From Candidatus Solincola daggyaiensis (GTDB lineage Bacteria > Actinomycetota > Geothermincolia > Geothermincolales > RBG-13-55-18), in assembly GCA_015711825.1 (NCBI GenBank), contig JACVJD010000021.1, positions 1 to 38,861 of the forward strand: a DNA stretch of 38,861 bases, read 5' to 3'. The translations under genes and the position numbers were made by a program. Of the stretch, positions 7,583 to 15,084 are shown piece after piece. Numbering within the stretch: position 1 is the first letter of the stretch; each line of letters begins with the position of its first letter. A model generated the notes under the pieces. It was not told the origin of the DNA. It saw only the letters and a program-made list of their open reading frames with translations, and ran no database searches.

Positions 7583-7789
7583 GCCCAAATCCATGAGCCT
7601 GGGAACGACCGGGGTCATGCCCGGCTACAGCCTCCTCCACATCCCTCGCCTCCGCCGTCCTTAAAAGGGCGGGCAAATGGTGTCCAGAGAGCTCCCGCTG
7701 TGGGCCTCCGGGCGCAATTCGCGCTCCGTCTTGGCGGGATCCTGCGTCGCTCCGCGCGGCTGCCGACGCTGCCCCGCCCTCCGCCATGC

Positions 7790-7798
7790 TGGTATAAT
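7790..7798 (+). promoter_or_regulatory. Extended -10 promoter of DUF1844 gene
   Basis: TGG directly before TATAAT (7793-7798), no clear -35. Transcription from about 7805 gives a leader of under 20 nt that still contains AGGAGGG. Confidence 0.65.
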
Positions 7799-7822
7799 CT
7801 CCCTTGAAAGGAGGGCGTTGAG

Positions 7823-8560
7823 ATGTCGGATAAAGAGAGTGCCAGGAAAGGTAAAGCGGTGAGCGAAGAAGCGGACCCCAAAGCCGAAGGCTCGGGAGGC
7901 GGCAATCCCTCCGGCGGCTCGAAAAGGAAGGCGTCCGCGGCCGAAAAGGCCAGCAAGGAAAAACCGCACCATATCCCCCAGCGGCAGGAGTCCAAGTCCC
8001 GCAGGGCGAAGGGAACCGCCGGCGCCGAGGCCGCTTCAGGTTCCGGGGCGTCCGGCGACGGAAAGAAAACGCCAGGAACAAGCGCACAAAGAGAAACAAG
8101 CCCCAAGGGAGCGCATAAAAAGCCCGGGGAAACAGAGCCCGTAACGGAGCCCCCTGAGGATGCGGCGAAAAGGGGTGATGCCGCTTCAGAGGAGGTCTCC
8201 GACCACCCCGGGGCGGCGGGAGGCAAAGCCGAGGGCTTGCAGGACGCTACCGGGTCGGAGGAGAGGATGAGCGAGGAGGAATTCCGCCGCCTGGCGGAGG
8301 AGAGCCTGGAAAAGGTCACCGTGGCGGAGATCGCCCTCACCATGATGAACCAGCTCGCCAGCACGGGGTATCTTAAAATGGGCCTACCCGAAAGCGTGAA
8401 CCTGAAATACCGCGATCTTGAGCAGGCGTCCCTGGCCATAGACCTTCTGGAAGCGTTGATCAAAGGCGGGGAGGGCAAGATCCCCGAGGAGTTGCTCAGG
8501 CCCTTCAGGGGCACGCTTGCGAACCTGCAGATGAACTTCGTGCAGTTGCGGCGGGCTTGA
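7823..8560 (+). CDS. DUF1844 protein with long disordered N-terminus
   Basis: A 245-aa protein. Residues 1-150 are low-complexity and rich in Ser, Gly, Ala, Lys and Glu, so probably disordered. Residues about 160-245 match DUF1844: TVAEIALTMMNQLASTGYLKMGLP, a DLEQASLAIDLLEAL segment and a C-terminal helix ending NFVQL. DUF1844 has no established function; it is a small helical domain widespread in bacteria. The ATG follows AGGAGGG. The domain is usually found alone, so the disordered extension is the odd part. The gene appears monocistronic and converges on the Sm-like gene. Confidence 0.85.
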   Translation: MSDKESARKGKAVSEEADPKAEGSGGGNPSGGSKRKASAAEKASKEKPHHIPQRQESKSRRAKGTAGAEAASGSGASGDGKKTPGTSAQRETSPKGAHKKPGETEPVTEPPEDAAKRGDAASEEVSDHPGAAGGKAEGLQDATGSEERMSEEEFRRLAEESLEKVTVAEIALTMMNQLASTGYLKMGLPESVNLKYRDLEQASLAIDLLEALIKGGEGKIPEELLRPFRGTLANLQMNFVQLRRA

Positions 8561-8579
8561 GGCGGAAAGCTTTTTCGCC
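8561..8579. terminator. Bidirectional hairpin between convergent genes
   Basis: GGCGGAAA pairs with TTTTTCGCC (one G-U) around a 3-nt loop, immediately after the DUF1844 stop and before the stop of the converging Sm-like gene. The T-rich arm suggests termination for the plus strand. Confidence 0.5.
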
Positions 8580-8598
8580 CCTCTCCGGCACCACCTGA

Positions 8599-8817
8599 TC
8601 AGGATACGGCGTCAATGGCGACGACGCTGATAAGGACGGTTTCCCTTTCGTGCCTCTCACCGGCTAGGGTGCAGCTGACGTCCCGGAGGACCAGGAACCC
8701 GTCGGCGTTGATCTCCTGCAGGTCGCCCCGGAAGTAGTGTCCTCCCGACGTCCAGACCATGAGCTCGCTTCCCTCCTTGTCGGCATATACGCGTCGTAGT
8801 CCATCCAGTTCGGCCAT
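8599..8817 (-). CDS. 72-aa Sm/Hfq-like small protein (putative)
   Basis: The whole protein resembles one Sm fold: a short N-terminal helix, a first strand SELMVWTSGG, the Sm1-like stretch HYFRGDLQEINADGFLVLRDV (20 residues: YFRGDLQEINADGFLVLRDV), and an Sm2-like ETVLISVVAIDAV strand. The pattern V-x-G-x-L-x-x-x-D/N-x-G-x-x-V-L resembles Hfq and archaeal LSm proteins, but this is a fold-level call by eye. The ATG (8815-8817) has AAGGAG 10 nt upstream; a GTG at 8826 overlaps the upstream stop as GTGA but has no spacing to that site. It probably forms an operon with the TPR gene. Confidence 0.6.
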   Translation of the reverse strand: MAELDGLRRVYADKEGSELMVWTSGGHYFRGDLQEINADGFLVLRDVSCTLAGERHERETVLISVVAIDAVS

Positions 8818-8822
8818 GGCGC

Positions 8823-9389
8823 TCACGCTCCTTCCTTGAGTCTCTGCAGTCGCCGGCGGGCACGAGCATCGTGGGGCTTGTAGAACAGGTAATCCTCGAG
8901 GTCCTGTATGGCCTCCTCGATGCCCCCTTTCTCCATCCAGGCCAGCGCCCGCTTGTAATATGCCTGGGCATAGTCCGGGTACAGCTCAAGGGCACGCGAA
9001 TAGTCCTTCACCGCGGCGTCGTGCTCACCCGTCTCGGCCAAGATATCGCCACGTGCGCAGTACGCGGCCGCGAAGTCGGGCTTCAGCTTGATGGCCTTGC
9101 CCAGGGCCTCCATGGCCTCGGCATGACGCCCGACCTTTCCCTGCGCGATTCCCAGGTTGTACTGGGCCACCACGAACTCGGGATAGAGCTCCACCGCCCT
9201 CTGGTACATGGGTATGGACTTCTCCCACTCCCCCCTGGAATCGTGGAGCTGCGCCCGAGAATTGAGCTCCGCCGCCTCCTTGATGGCCTCGATCCGCCCC
9301 CCGGAGAGCGCGAAACCGCATACAGGGCAGCTCTCCACCCCCATGGGGATCTCCCTGGTGCAGTTGAAGCAGCGCGTGGTTCCGGCCAC
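8823..9389 (-). CDS. Zinc-ribbon TPR-repeat protein
   Basis: 188 aa. The N-terminus is a zinc ribbon (C7-FN-C10 and C21-PV-C24). A helical linker and about four TPR units follow (for example AQYNLGIAQGKVGRHAEAME, AAYCARGDILAETGEHDAAV, AYYKRALAWMEKGGIEEAIQ). TPR arrays mediate protein-protein contacts; no catalytic domain is present. The frame runs back into the tRNA gene, so I placed the start at GTG 9387-9389, which has AAGGA 7 nt upstream just after the tRNA's T-run. The gene downstream is the Sm-like protein. Confidence 0.8.
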   Translation of the reverse strand: MAGTTRCFNCTREIPMGVESCPVCGFALSGGRIEAIKEAAELNSRAQLHDSRGEWEKSIPMYQRAVELYPEFVVAQYNLGIAQGKVGRHAEAMEALGKAIKLKPDFAAAYCARGDILAETGEHDAAVKDYSRALELYPDYAQAYYKRALAWMEKGGIEEAIQDLEDYLFYKPHDARARRRLQRLKEGA

Positions 9390-9402
9390 ACCAAGATCCT
9401 TT

Positions 9403-9409
9403 AAAAAAA
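9403..9409 (-). terminator. T-run after tRNA-Arg
   Basis: Seven T residues follow the encoded CCA of the tRNA on the minus strand, between the tRNA and the TPR gene's ribosome site. There is no separate hairpin, so some readthrough into the TPR gene is plausible. Confidence 0.35.
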
Positions 9410-9484
9410 TGGCGCCCTTGGGGAGATTCGAACTCCCGCACGTGGCTCCGGAGGCCACTGCTCTATCCACTGAGCTACAAGGGC
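9410..9484 (-). tRNA. tRNA-Arg (anticodon CCG)
   Basis: A 75-nt cloverleaf including an encoded CCA. Acceptor GCCCTTG pairs with CAAGGGC, the anticodon arm is GTGGC-CTCCGGA-GCCAC (anticodon CCG, reading CGG), and the T arm is GGGAG-TTCGAAT-CTCCC. It lies 20 nt upstream of the TPR gene start. Confidence 0.97.
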
Positions 9485-9667
9485 ACCGCAAAGCCGTTGT
9501 ACCTACTTCATATTATCAAGGCACTTGGGGGTTTTCAATTTTGCGCCTCCGGTAAACCCCTTTGAGCCGGGCTCATCTCGATCATCCGACGCGTATCCCG
9601 CATATAAGGGCAAAGCCCCGCTCCCTCAAGGACTCGGTGATGCCGGGTGCGCTACCAAGACAGCGCG

Positions 9668-10666
9668 TCAACGGGTGAAGAATCTCCATACCTCTCCACT
9701 GCGGTCGCAGCACACCATCCCCTCCTTCTCCAAGATGAGAAGGTGTCCCAGGGCCTCCTTCATAGCCAGAAAGTGGTCCACCTGCGGGCGTTTGTCCCTC
9801 ACCTGCGGGAAAAGGCGCAGGGCCGTCTCCCACACCGTGACACAACCGCTATCCACCGCCTCCAGGGTCTTCTCCAGGCGTTTGCGGTGGTGGAGGAGGT
9901 TCATCTCTATCCTCCTCGCGGTCTTCCTGATAGCCTTGCCGTGCCCCGGGAAAGCGGCTTTGATATCGTAGCCTCTCAGCAGTTCAAGGGAGGCCAGGAA
10001 TTGCGGCAGGCCGGTCATCTCGCCGCGCCAGGGAGGACAGTAGAGCTCGGGGTTGGGGGTGATGGAACGCATGAGATGGTCGCCGGAGAAGAGCAGGCCC
10101 TCTTGGCGCTCGAGAAAGCAGAGGTGACCGGCGGTGTGCCCCGGGGTATGCAGCGCCTCCAGCTCCCTGTCTCCCGCCCGCACCGTCTCGCCGCCGCGCA
10201 GGGGGATGTCCACCGGGCAGGGCTCCGAGAGGCTGGTCCACACTTGGGCCAGGGAGTAGATGGCCTCCGCCACCTCGCGAGGAAAGCCCATGCGCTCGGA
10301 AAGGGAGGAATAGCAGCGGTATTCCTCCTCCAGTCGCGCTCCCGCGCGCTGGATGCGAGGCTTTTCGTAGTGGTGGGCCGCCACGGCGGCGCCGGTCAGG
10401 GAGCGTAAGCGCGCCGCCAGCCCGAAATGGTCGATGTGGGAGTGGGTGATGTAGATGAATTCCAGCTCTTTCATCCCGGCGCGTCTCAACGACTCCATCA
10501 CCACCCCCTCCAGAAGGGGATGATAGGGGCCCGCGTCGACGAGGGCCGGGTGCTCGCCCAGGAAAAGGTAGAGATTGAAGTTTTTGAGCTCGTGCTGGAT
10601 GGGTATCTCGATGCGGATGATGTCCGCGCCGAGCGGCTGAAGGATGTCCGCGCCGACCCCGTTCAT
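9668..10666 (-). CDS. Metallo-beta-lactamase-fold hydrolase
   Basis: 332 aa. The MBL core carries THSHIDHFG (residues 74-82), a downstream LHTPGHTAGH metal-ligand motif (172-181), FSGDHL with the bridging Asp, and PGHG near 240. A C-terminal helical region of about 90 aa resembles the winged-helix tail of the LACTB2/hydroxyacylglutathione-hydrolase-like branch. It is probably a cytoplasmic hydrolase of thioester, lactone or RNA substrates; the substrate cannot be told. The ATG (10664-10666) overlaps the HNH stop as ATGA; the in-frame extension upstream of it is rejected. Confidence 0.9.
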   Translation of the reverse strand: MNGVGADILQPLGADIIRIEIPIQHELKNFNLYLFLGEHPALVDAGPYHPLLEGVVMESLRRAGMKELEFIYITHSHIDHFGLAARLRSLTGAAVAAHHYEKPRIQRAGARLEEEYRCYSSLSERMGFPREVAEAIYSLAQVWTSLSEPCPVDIPLRGGETVRAGDRELEALHTPGHTAGHLCFLERQEGLLFSGDHLMRSITPNPELYCPPWRGEMTGLPQFLASLELLRGYDIKAAFPGHGKAIRKTARRIEMNLLHHRKRLEKTLEAVDSGCVTVWETALRLFPQVRDKRPQVDHFLAMKEALGHLLILEKEGMVCCDRSGEVWRFFTR

Positions 10667-11163
10667 CCCACCAGCGCCGTTTCCAGGTAGGGCTCCCAGG
10701 AAGGATGTATATCCCCCGCCTGACTGAAGATCCATATATGATCATGGGGCTCGGCCGGCTTGCGCGCGAGCTTCAAGCCCGCCTCGGAGGGAAGCCGGTT
10801 CATCTTGCGGGCGTTGCACTTCCTGCAGGCGGCCACCACGTTCTCCCACACATGTTTTCCTCCGCGGCTGCGCGGTATCACGTGGTCTATGCTCTCGGCG
10901 CGGGCGCCGCAGTACTGGCAGGTATATCCATCCCTTACGAATACCGCCTTGCGGCTGAGGGAAGCGGCGCGGTAGGGAACGTTGACGTAATATACCAGGC
11001 GTATAACCGTGGGGTACGGAAAAGCCATGTGCTCCGAGCGCAGGCAGGCATCCAGTTCCTCTATGACCTCGGCCTTGTTCTTGAGCACCAGCACCACGGC
11101 CCTCTTCACGTTGACGAGGTTCAGCGGCTGATATGACGCATTGAGGACCAGTACCCTGCGCAT
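10663..11163 (-). CDS. HNH endonuclease family protein
   Basis: 166 aa. The N-terminal half (VLVLNASYQPLNLVNVKRAV) is the typical lead-in of stand-alone bacterial HNH proteins. The nuclease core has CQYC (82-85), IDHVIPRSRGG (92-102), a central Asn in WENVV and CRKC (113-116), giving a zinc-bound beta-beta-alpha metal fold. Such proteins nick or cleave DNA and are common housekeeping genes of unclear role. The start MRRVLVL at 11161-11163 was chosen over a longer frame. Translation is coupled to the MBL gene. Confidence 0.9.
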   Translation of the reverse strand: MRRVLVLNASYQPLNLVNVKRAVVLVLKNKAEVIEELDACLRSEHMAFPYPTVIRLVYYVNVPYRAASLSRKAVFVRDGYTCQYCGARAESIDHVIPRSRGGKHVWENVVAACRKCNARKMNRLPSEAGLKLARKPAEPHDHIWIFSQAGDIHPSWEPYLETALVG

Positions 11164-11632
11164 CGTATCCCTGTCCCTGCGGCACACCGCCGACCTTCAG
11201 CGCCGATCCAGGCCGCGGGCTTAGGTCTCCTTTCCCCCTCGCGGTTCCGCCACTTTGCCCATAATCATAAACCATACCAACGCGGTTTGAACAGGCGGCA
11301 ACCCCCAGGTTAAGGGATAAAAGCTGGGGGGCGTCGTGAACCGCCCCGGGTTCACCGCCGGCGGCGGAGATGCCCTCGGAAGCCGGAAGGGGCGTCCTTG
11401 CCCGCGTTTCTTGAAGGGACGTGGCCACGCGCGGAGATGGCTTTTTTCCGTTCCTCTCCCGAGGATGAGAGTAAAAGGACAAAGGCGATAAGGCAACGGT
11501 TTGGAATAATCAGGTGGTCAAGGCATTGGCGACACATATGCCGTATTGCCATTATCAACGTCCCGAGGCCTGACCACCTCGAGGGCTCGTTTCCTACACA
11601 GAATGCACCATTTGCAGCGAAGGGCCCTTTTT
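11164..11632. other. Intergenic region with hairpins, no gene
   Basis: No credible coding sequence. It holds a promoter-like pair for the HNH gene, two hairpins, CCCCCAG/CTGGGGG (11302-11330) and GTGAACC/GGTTCAC (11336-11355), and a long-spaced inverted repeat, AGGTGGTCA (11512-11520) with TGACCACCT (11571-11579). Base composition between 11440 and 11630 is more AT-rich than its surroundings. Confidence 0.5.
11264..11291 (-). promoter_or_regulatory. Putative promoter of HNH-MBL operon
   Basis: Minus-strand TTCAAA (11286-11291), a 16-nt spacer, then TATGAT (11264-11269), about 95 nt upstream of the HNH start. Confidence 0.4.
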
Positions 11633-12268
11633 CTATTTCCCCGCGACTTCTTTGATGATACGCGCTGCGGCAAGCTCCGCCAGCACCGAGAGGTCCTCGG
11701 TGGGCAGGTATCCCGGCGCAGAGGCGTCGAACAGCACCCTGGCCGAGGCGGGGAATTCCTCGTCGCGCTCGTTGAAGATGACCAACAGGGGCAGGCGCGG
11801 CAACACACGCCATACCGCCGCCACGTCTCCGGGAAGATCCGCGATGCGCGCGTGGCGCTCCACCCAGCGGCGCAGATGATCGAGGCGCCCTTCCAGGGCG
11901 CGGGAGAGGGGCATCTCGACATCGGCGCGGAAAGCGGGCTCGTGGTATCGGGCGCCCGGAAGATCCCGGTACGCCACCCATCGCCCTTCCACCTCTCCGC
12001 CGTCGGCGGTCACCAGGTAGTGGAGGACGATCAGGGTCTCCTCGGGGCTTGCGGATTCGCCCTCCGCGCGGCACACCTCTCCTCCCGGATAGGAAACGGT
12101 GAGCGCCTCTTCCAGGAACGGGACCATGAAGCGCCTTTCCGTATAGGAATATTCCACGCCGGCGCGGGAGGCCATCCACGAAGGGTCCTTGGCCGCCAGC
12201 TCGCCCACGGCCTTCTCCCGCGCTTCGCGGTATTGGTCCTTAGCCTCCTCCGCTTCGCCGTCTTTCAT
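11633..12268 (-). CDS. DUF3786 domain protein
   Basis: 211 aa. The pattern fits DUF3786: IVLHYLVTADG, GRWVAYRDLPGARYHEPAF, a central GDVAAVWRVLPRLPLLVIF, then ERDEEFPASARVLFDASAP and LPTEDLSVLAELAA near the end. DUF3786 is found mostly in anaerobes and often near corrinoid or acetyl-CoA metabolism genes; its biochemical role is not established. I use the ATG at 12266-12268, which has GGGAGGA upstream, over an earlier in-frame ATG. It appears monocistronic. Confidence 0.85.
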   Translation of the reverse strand: MKDGEAEEAKDQYREAREKAVGELAAKDPSWMASRAGVEYSYTERRFMVPFLEEALTVSYPGGEVCRAEGESASPEETLIVLHYLVTADGGEVEGRWVAYRDLPGARYHEPAFRADVEMPLSRALEGRLDHLRRWVERHARIADLPGDVAAVWRVLPRLPLLVIFNERDEEFPASARVLFDASAPGYLPTEDLSVLAELAAARIIKEVAGK

Positions 12269-12307
12269 CTTTCTCTTCCTCCCGTTTCTCATCCCCCCGA
12301 CTCGGAA

Positions 12308-12331
12308 TACATGTCTACGTACATGTCTACG
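12308..12331. repeat. Tandem 12-mer upstream of DUF3786 gene
   Basis: TACATGTCTACG occurs twice head to tail with no mismatch. Each unit contains the palindrome ACATGT. It is about 40-60 nt upstream of the DUF3786 start, a plausible operator position. Confidence 0.6.
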
Positions 12332-12529
12332 CGCCCGATCAAGCTCGCGTAGCTCGAGGCTCGCCGTTCTCTTTGCATGCTTATTTTATTCCCCCGCAAC
12401 GGGATCGCGGGTGGGCCGGATCATCCGCAAGGAGACGCGCTTCCCTTGCCCCTTTCTTATCCTCTTCCCTGTAAGGCATTACAAGCCGACCGCATGATGG
12501 CGAAGTGGCCGCGACGTTTTCCCGCTCCC

Positions 12530-13276
12530 TTACCTTATCCCCCATGCCTTGTGGGCCTGGGGCATCACCCTCACCGCCGCGAAGAAGGGGGCCGCCGCCA
12601 GCATGAGATCCCAGGCATGACGCGGCTTCAGGCCCGCGCCCACGTCACGCCAGGCCGGCTGCAGCACCAGGGTTAGATCCGCGGCTTCCCCTCCCAGCCG
12701 GCGGCACAGGCGGGAAATCTCCTCCGGCATGGTGGTATCGTCCACCACCATCTTCAGGAACAGCTCCTTCGCGCGCGCCGCCCGGAGAAAGAGAAGGTGT
12801 TCGTCGCCGTGGTCAACGCCCCCGGAAAAGGAAGGCAGCTTTATATCCATGGCGATGAAGTCCAGCCAGGGAAGCAGCTTTTCCACCGCCCCGTAAAGGG
12901 TGCCGTTGGTCTCGAGGTATACCGGCATGCCCCGCTCCCTCAGCAAGGGGAGCAGCGCGGAGAGCGCCTCCGCCTGCAACAGGGGCTCGCCGCCCGTTAA
13001 GCTCACCGAGTGCATCTCCGCCTTCCAGAGCGTGACTGCGACCTCGGCCAGCTCCGACGCCCGCACCGGGTTTTCTATTCCCGGCCGTTCCCCTTCCCAA
13101 TCCGAGACCCATGCCGTTCCCGTGCGCTCCCTGGCCTGGGGGGTATCGCAATACGAGCATGCGAGGTTGCACCCCGAGAGCCTGATGAACAGCTGGGGGA
13201 CGCCGCAATACGCTCCCTCTCCCTGGAAGGAGGGGAAAAGCTCGTGAACGTAAAGCAGGGAGTCGTCGTCTTTCAT
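12530..13276 (-). CDS. queE: 7-carboxy-7-deazaguanine synthase (radical SAM)
   Basis: QueE converts 6-carboxytetrahydropterin to 7-carboxy-7-deazaguanine on the path to preQ0 and queuosine. The 248-aa protein has the FPSFQGEG substrate motif, the radical SAM cluster C36-NLA-C40-SY-C43 (CX3CX2C), SLTGGEPLLQ (SAM binding) and YLETNGT. Length is typical. It is the last gene of the que operon, 53 nt after the DUF366 gene. The ribosome site is weak. Confidence 0.95.
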   Translation of the reverse strand: MKDDDSLLYVHELFPSFQGEGAYCGVPQLFIRLSGCNLACSYCDTPQARERTGTAWVSDWEGERPGIENPVRASELAEVAVTLWKAEMHSVSLTGGEPLLQAEALSALLPLLRERGMPVYLETNGTLYGAVEKLLPWLDFIAMDIKLPSFSGGVDHGDEHLLFLRAARAKELFLKMVVDDTTMPEEISRLCRRLGGEAADLTLVLQPAWRDVGAGLKPRHAWDLMLAAAPFFAAVRVMPQAHKAWGIR

Positions 13277-13329
13277 GCGCGGTCCCGGAGATCTTTCCTG
13301 CCTGTGGCCCCGAGTCGCGGGTGGGACCT

Positions 13330-13917
13330 TCAGCTCACGCCCCTCACCTTGCAGCGGGCCTGCTCCATGCCCTTCATCTCGTTGATGAAATCCTGCAGCA
13401 CCTTAAGGATGAAGTCGTCCACCGGGATCTCGAGGTCGTCCAGGCCCAAGGTGGGCACGGGGGTGTTCTCGCTGGAGATGTTGACCCCCAAGTGGATGAG
13501 GGCGGACACCGGGCTCACCGTGGCCACCGATACCGTCAGCTTGCGGTTCTCCTCCTCGCCCTCCTCCGCCTCCACCTCGATAAAGAGGTCGTCTCCCCTG
13601 CGGGTTATGAACAGCTCCGGCTTCAACTCCTCTATGACGTCCTTGACCACGCAGAGAAAGAGCCTTTGCAAGGCCACGGCGCGTTCCAGGTCGCATCCGA
13701 AGAGCTCCACGATGAAGTGGGCCATCTCCTCGCTCCTGATCTCGGCGCGGTTCTTGCGGTCCTCGGCATCCACCAGGCTCTCCACCCCCACCTGGCAGGG
13801 ACCCCGAAATGCGAGGATGGAATCGCCCTGCACGTCATGCACGGTATAGGAATACAGGGAGCGGAGCTGAGAGCCGTCGTAGGTTATCCTCTTGCCCTTG
13901 ATATACTTGCCTTTCAT
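13330..13917 (-). CDS. DUF366 family protein within que operon
   Basis: 195 aa, opening with KGKRITYDGSQLRSLYSY and containing a QGDSILAFRGPCQV segment, which fits the small DUF366 family of archaea and anaerobic bacteria. The function is not established as far as I know. It sits between queC and queE on the same strand with short gaps, so it is co-transcribed with the 7-deazaguanine pathway. ATG 13915-13917 (GTG one codon earlier possible) follows GGAGGGGAGGGG. A role in making, salvaging or using preQ0 or its precursors is inference from position. Confidence 0.82.
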   Translation of the reverse strand: MKGKYIKGKRITYDGSQLRSLYSYTVHDVQGDSILAFRGPCQVGVESLVDAEDRKNRAEIRSEEMAHFIVELFGCDLERAVALQRLFLCVVKDVIEELKPELFITRRGDDLFIEVEAEEGEEENRKLTVSVATVSPVSALIHLGVNISSENTPVPTLGLDDLEIPVDDFILKVLQDFINEMKGMEQARCKVRGVS

Positions 13918-13956
13918 CACCCCTCCCCTCCGCTCTCAACCGACCCCGGAACGACT

Positions 13957-14649
13957 TCACGCCTCCACGAAAAGGTTCTTCAGGCGCCCCATAACCCCCA
14001 GCCGCACCGCCGCCCTGCGCAGGCGCGCGCAGGACTCGCAACGGCCGCACATCGAATCCTCTCCATTATAGCACGACCAGATAAGGCGAAAGTCCAGCTC
14101 ACGCGCGATGGCCTCGCGCAATATATCCATTTTATCCCATTCAATCGTGAAGCTGCGCAATCTTACCCTTCCCATGGTCGAATACCCCAGGGCGCGGTTG
14201 GTCTCGCGCAGAAAGGCGTTGGAGTTGTCCGGGAAGGCGGCGGCCTCCTCCGCGTTCATCCCCATCACCACCCATGGCGCGCCCAGGGACTCCGCCACGC
14301 AGGCCCCCATGGCCGCCAGCAACCCGTTGCGGTTGGGGACCCACACCGCGCGCGCCCGCTCCCGCGACGCATGGGGATCGTCGAGCTCGCAGGGGCCCAC
14401 CTCGGGCGGTCCCTCGCCCTGTGTAGTGAGGGCATCCGAGGAAAGCTCTCCCAGCCACCTCGCCCCGAGGACCAGGTGCCTCACGCCATGGGCGGCGCAA
14501 ATACTCGCGGCCCTTTCCGACTCGCGGGCCGCCGCTCGCTGCCCGTAGTCCACGGTCACCGCCGCCTCCACCCCGCCCTTATCCAGGGCCATGAGAAAAT
14601 TCACCGCGGAATCCAGGCCGCCCGAGAGCATGACCACGTTCTTTCCCAT
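13957..14649 (-). CDS. queC: 7-cyano-7-deazaguanine synthase
   Basis: QueC converts 7-carboxy-7-deazaguanine to preQ0 with ATP and ammonia. The 230-aa protein has the PP-loop SGGLDSA (residues 9-15), VTVDYGQRAA, VPNRNG, GMNAEEAAAFPDN and a C-terminal zinc site, SCYNG followed by CGRCESCARLRRA. The ATG (14647-14649) overlaps the queD stop as ATGA. The frame is open upstream across queD, but that part is antisense-like shadow and is rejected. Confidence 0.95.
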   Translation of the reverse strand: MGKNVVMLSGGLDSAVNFLMALDKGGVEAAVTVDYGQRAAARESERAASICAAHGVRHLVLGARWLGELSSDALTTQGEGPPEVGPCELDDPHASRERARAVWVPNRNGLLAAMGACVAESLGAPWVVMGMNAEEAAAFPDNSNAFLRETNRALGYSTMGRVRLRSFTIEWDKMDILREAIARELDFRLIWSCYNGEDSMCGRCESCARLRRAAVRLGVMGRLKNLFVEA

Positions 14650-15026
14650 CAACCCTCCCGGTAGACCACCTCGGTGTCCGGCGACTCGCTCACGCTCACC
14701 CAGGCCAGCCTGGCTCCCGGCGTCGACAAGCGCAGTTTTTCCTCCAGGGCCAGGTAAACGTGACGGGCTATGTTCTCCGAGGTGGGAGAGGCCCGACGGA
14801 AGGGCTCGATCTCGTTCAGACAGGAATGGTCGAAGGGCGCTACGACCTCGGCCAGCAAAGCCTTGAGGTCGTGAAAGTCCATGACCATCTCCGAGGGGCC
14901 CAGGGAGCTTCCCGAGACCGCCGCTCTCACCCTCCAGGTGTGCCCGTGCATGCGCGCGCACTTACCCTGGTATGCGCGCAGGTAATGCGCGGCGTGAAAA
15001 CTTACGGCGGCGCATATCTCGTACAT
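14649..15026 (-). CDS. queD: 6-carboxy-5,6,7,8-tetrahydropterin synthase
   Basis: QueD makes 6-carboxytetrahydropterin from dihydroneopterin triphosphate. The 125-aa protein has the PTPS zinc triad: H14 in SFHAAHYL and H27/H29 in ARMHGHTW, with the catalytic Cys-23 just before. A PTSENIARHV segment supplies a conserved Glu. Length is normal. There is no Shine-Dalgarno; an extended -10 sits so that the transcript would begin at the A of the ATG. Confidence 0.95.
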   Translation of the reverse strand: MYEICAAVSFHAAHYLRAYQGKCARMHGHTWRVRAAVSGSSLGPSEMVMDFHDLKALLAEVVAPFDHSCLNEIEPFRRASPTSENIARHVYLALEEKLRLSTPGARLAWVSVSESPDTEVVYREG

Positions 15027-15032
15027 GCGTTT

Positions 15033-15041
15033 ATTGTAACA
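15033..15041 (-). promoter_or_regulatory. Extended -10 giving a leaderless queD transcript
   Basis: Minus-strand order is TGT-TACAAT-AAACGC-ATG. The -10 ends exactly 6 nt before the A of the start codon, where transcription would begin. No Shine-Dalgarno is present. Confidence 0.6.
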
Positions 15042-15084
15042 CCGCAGGAGGTGGCCGGCCCGGCGGGCGCAATGCCTTTTGCGG

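Noticed and set aside
7615-8514. Minus-strand frame opposite the DUF1844 gene
   Set aside because: The plus-strand gene has a promoter, ribosome site and known domain; this frame is Ser/Pro-rich shadow.
9390-9491. N-terminal extension of the TPR protein
   Set aside because: That part translates the tRNA-Arg gene; the GTG at 9389 has a proper ribosome site.
13321-14664. 447-codon plus-strand frame across the que genes
   Set aside because: Antisense to DUF366 and queC, which have recognised motifs; no homology visible.
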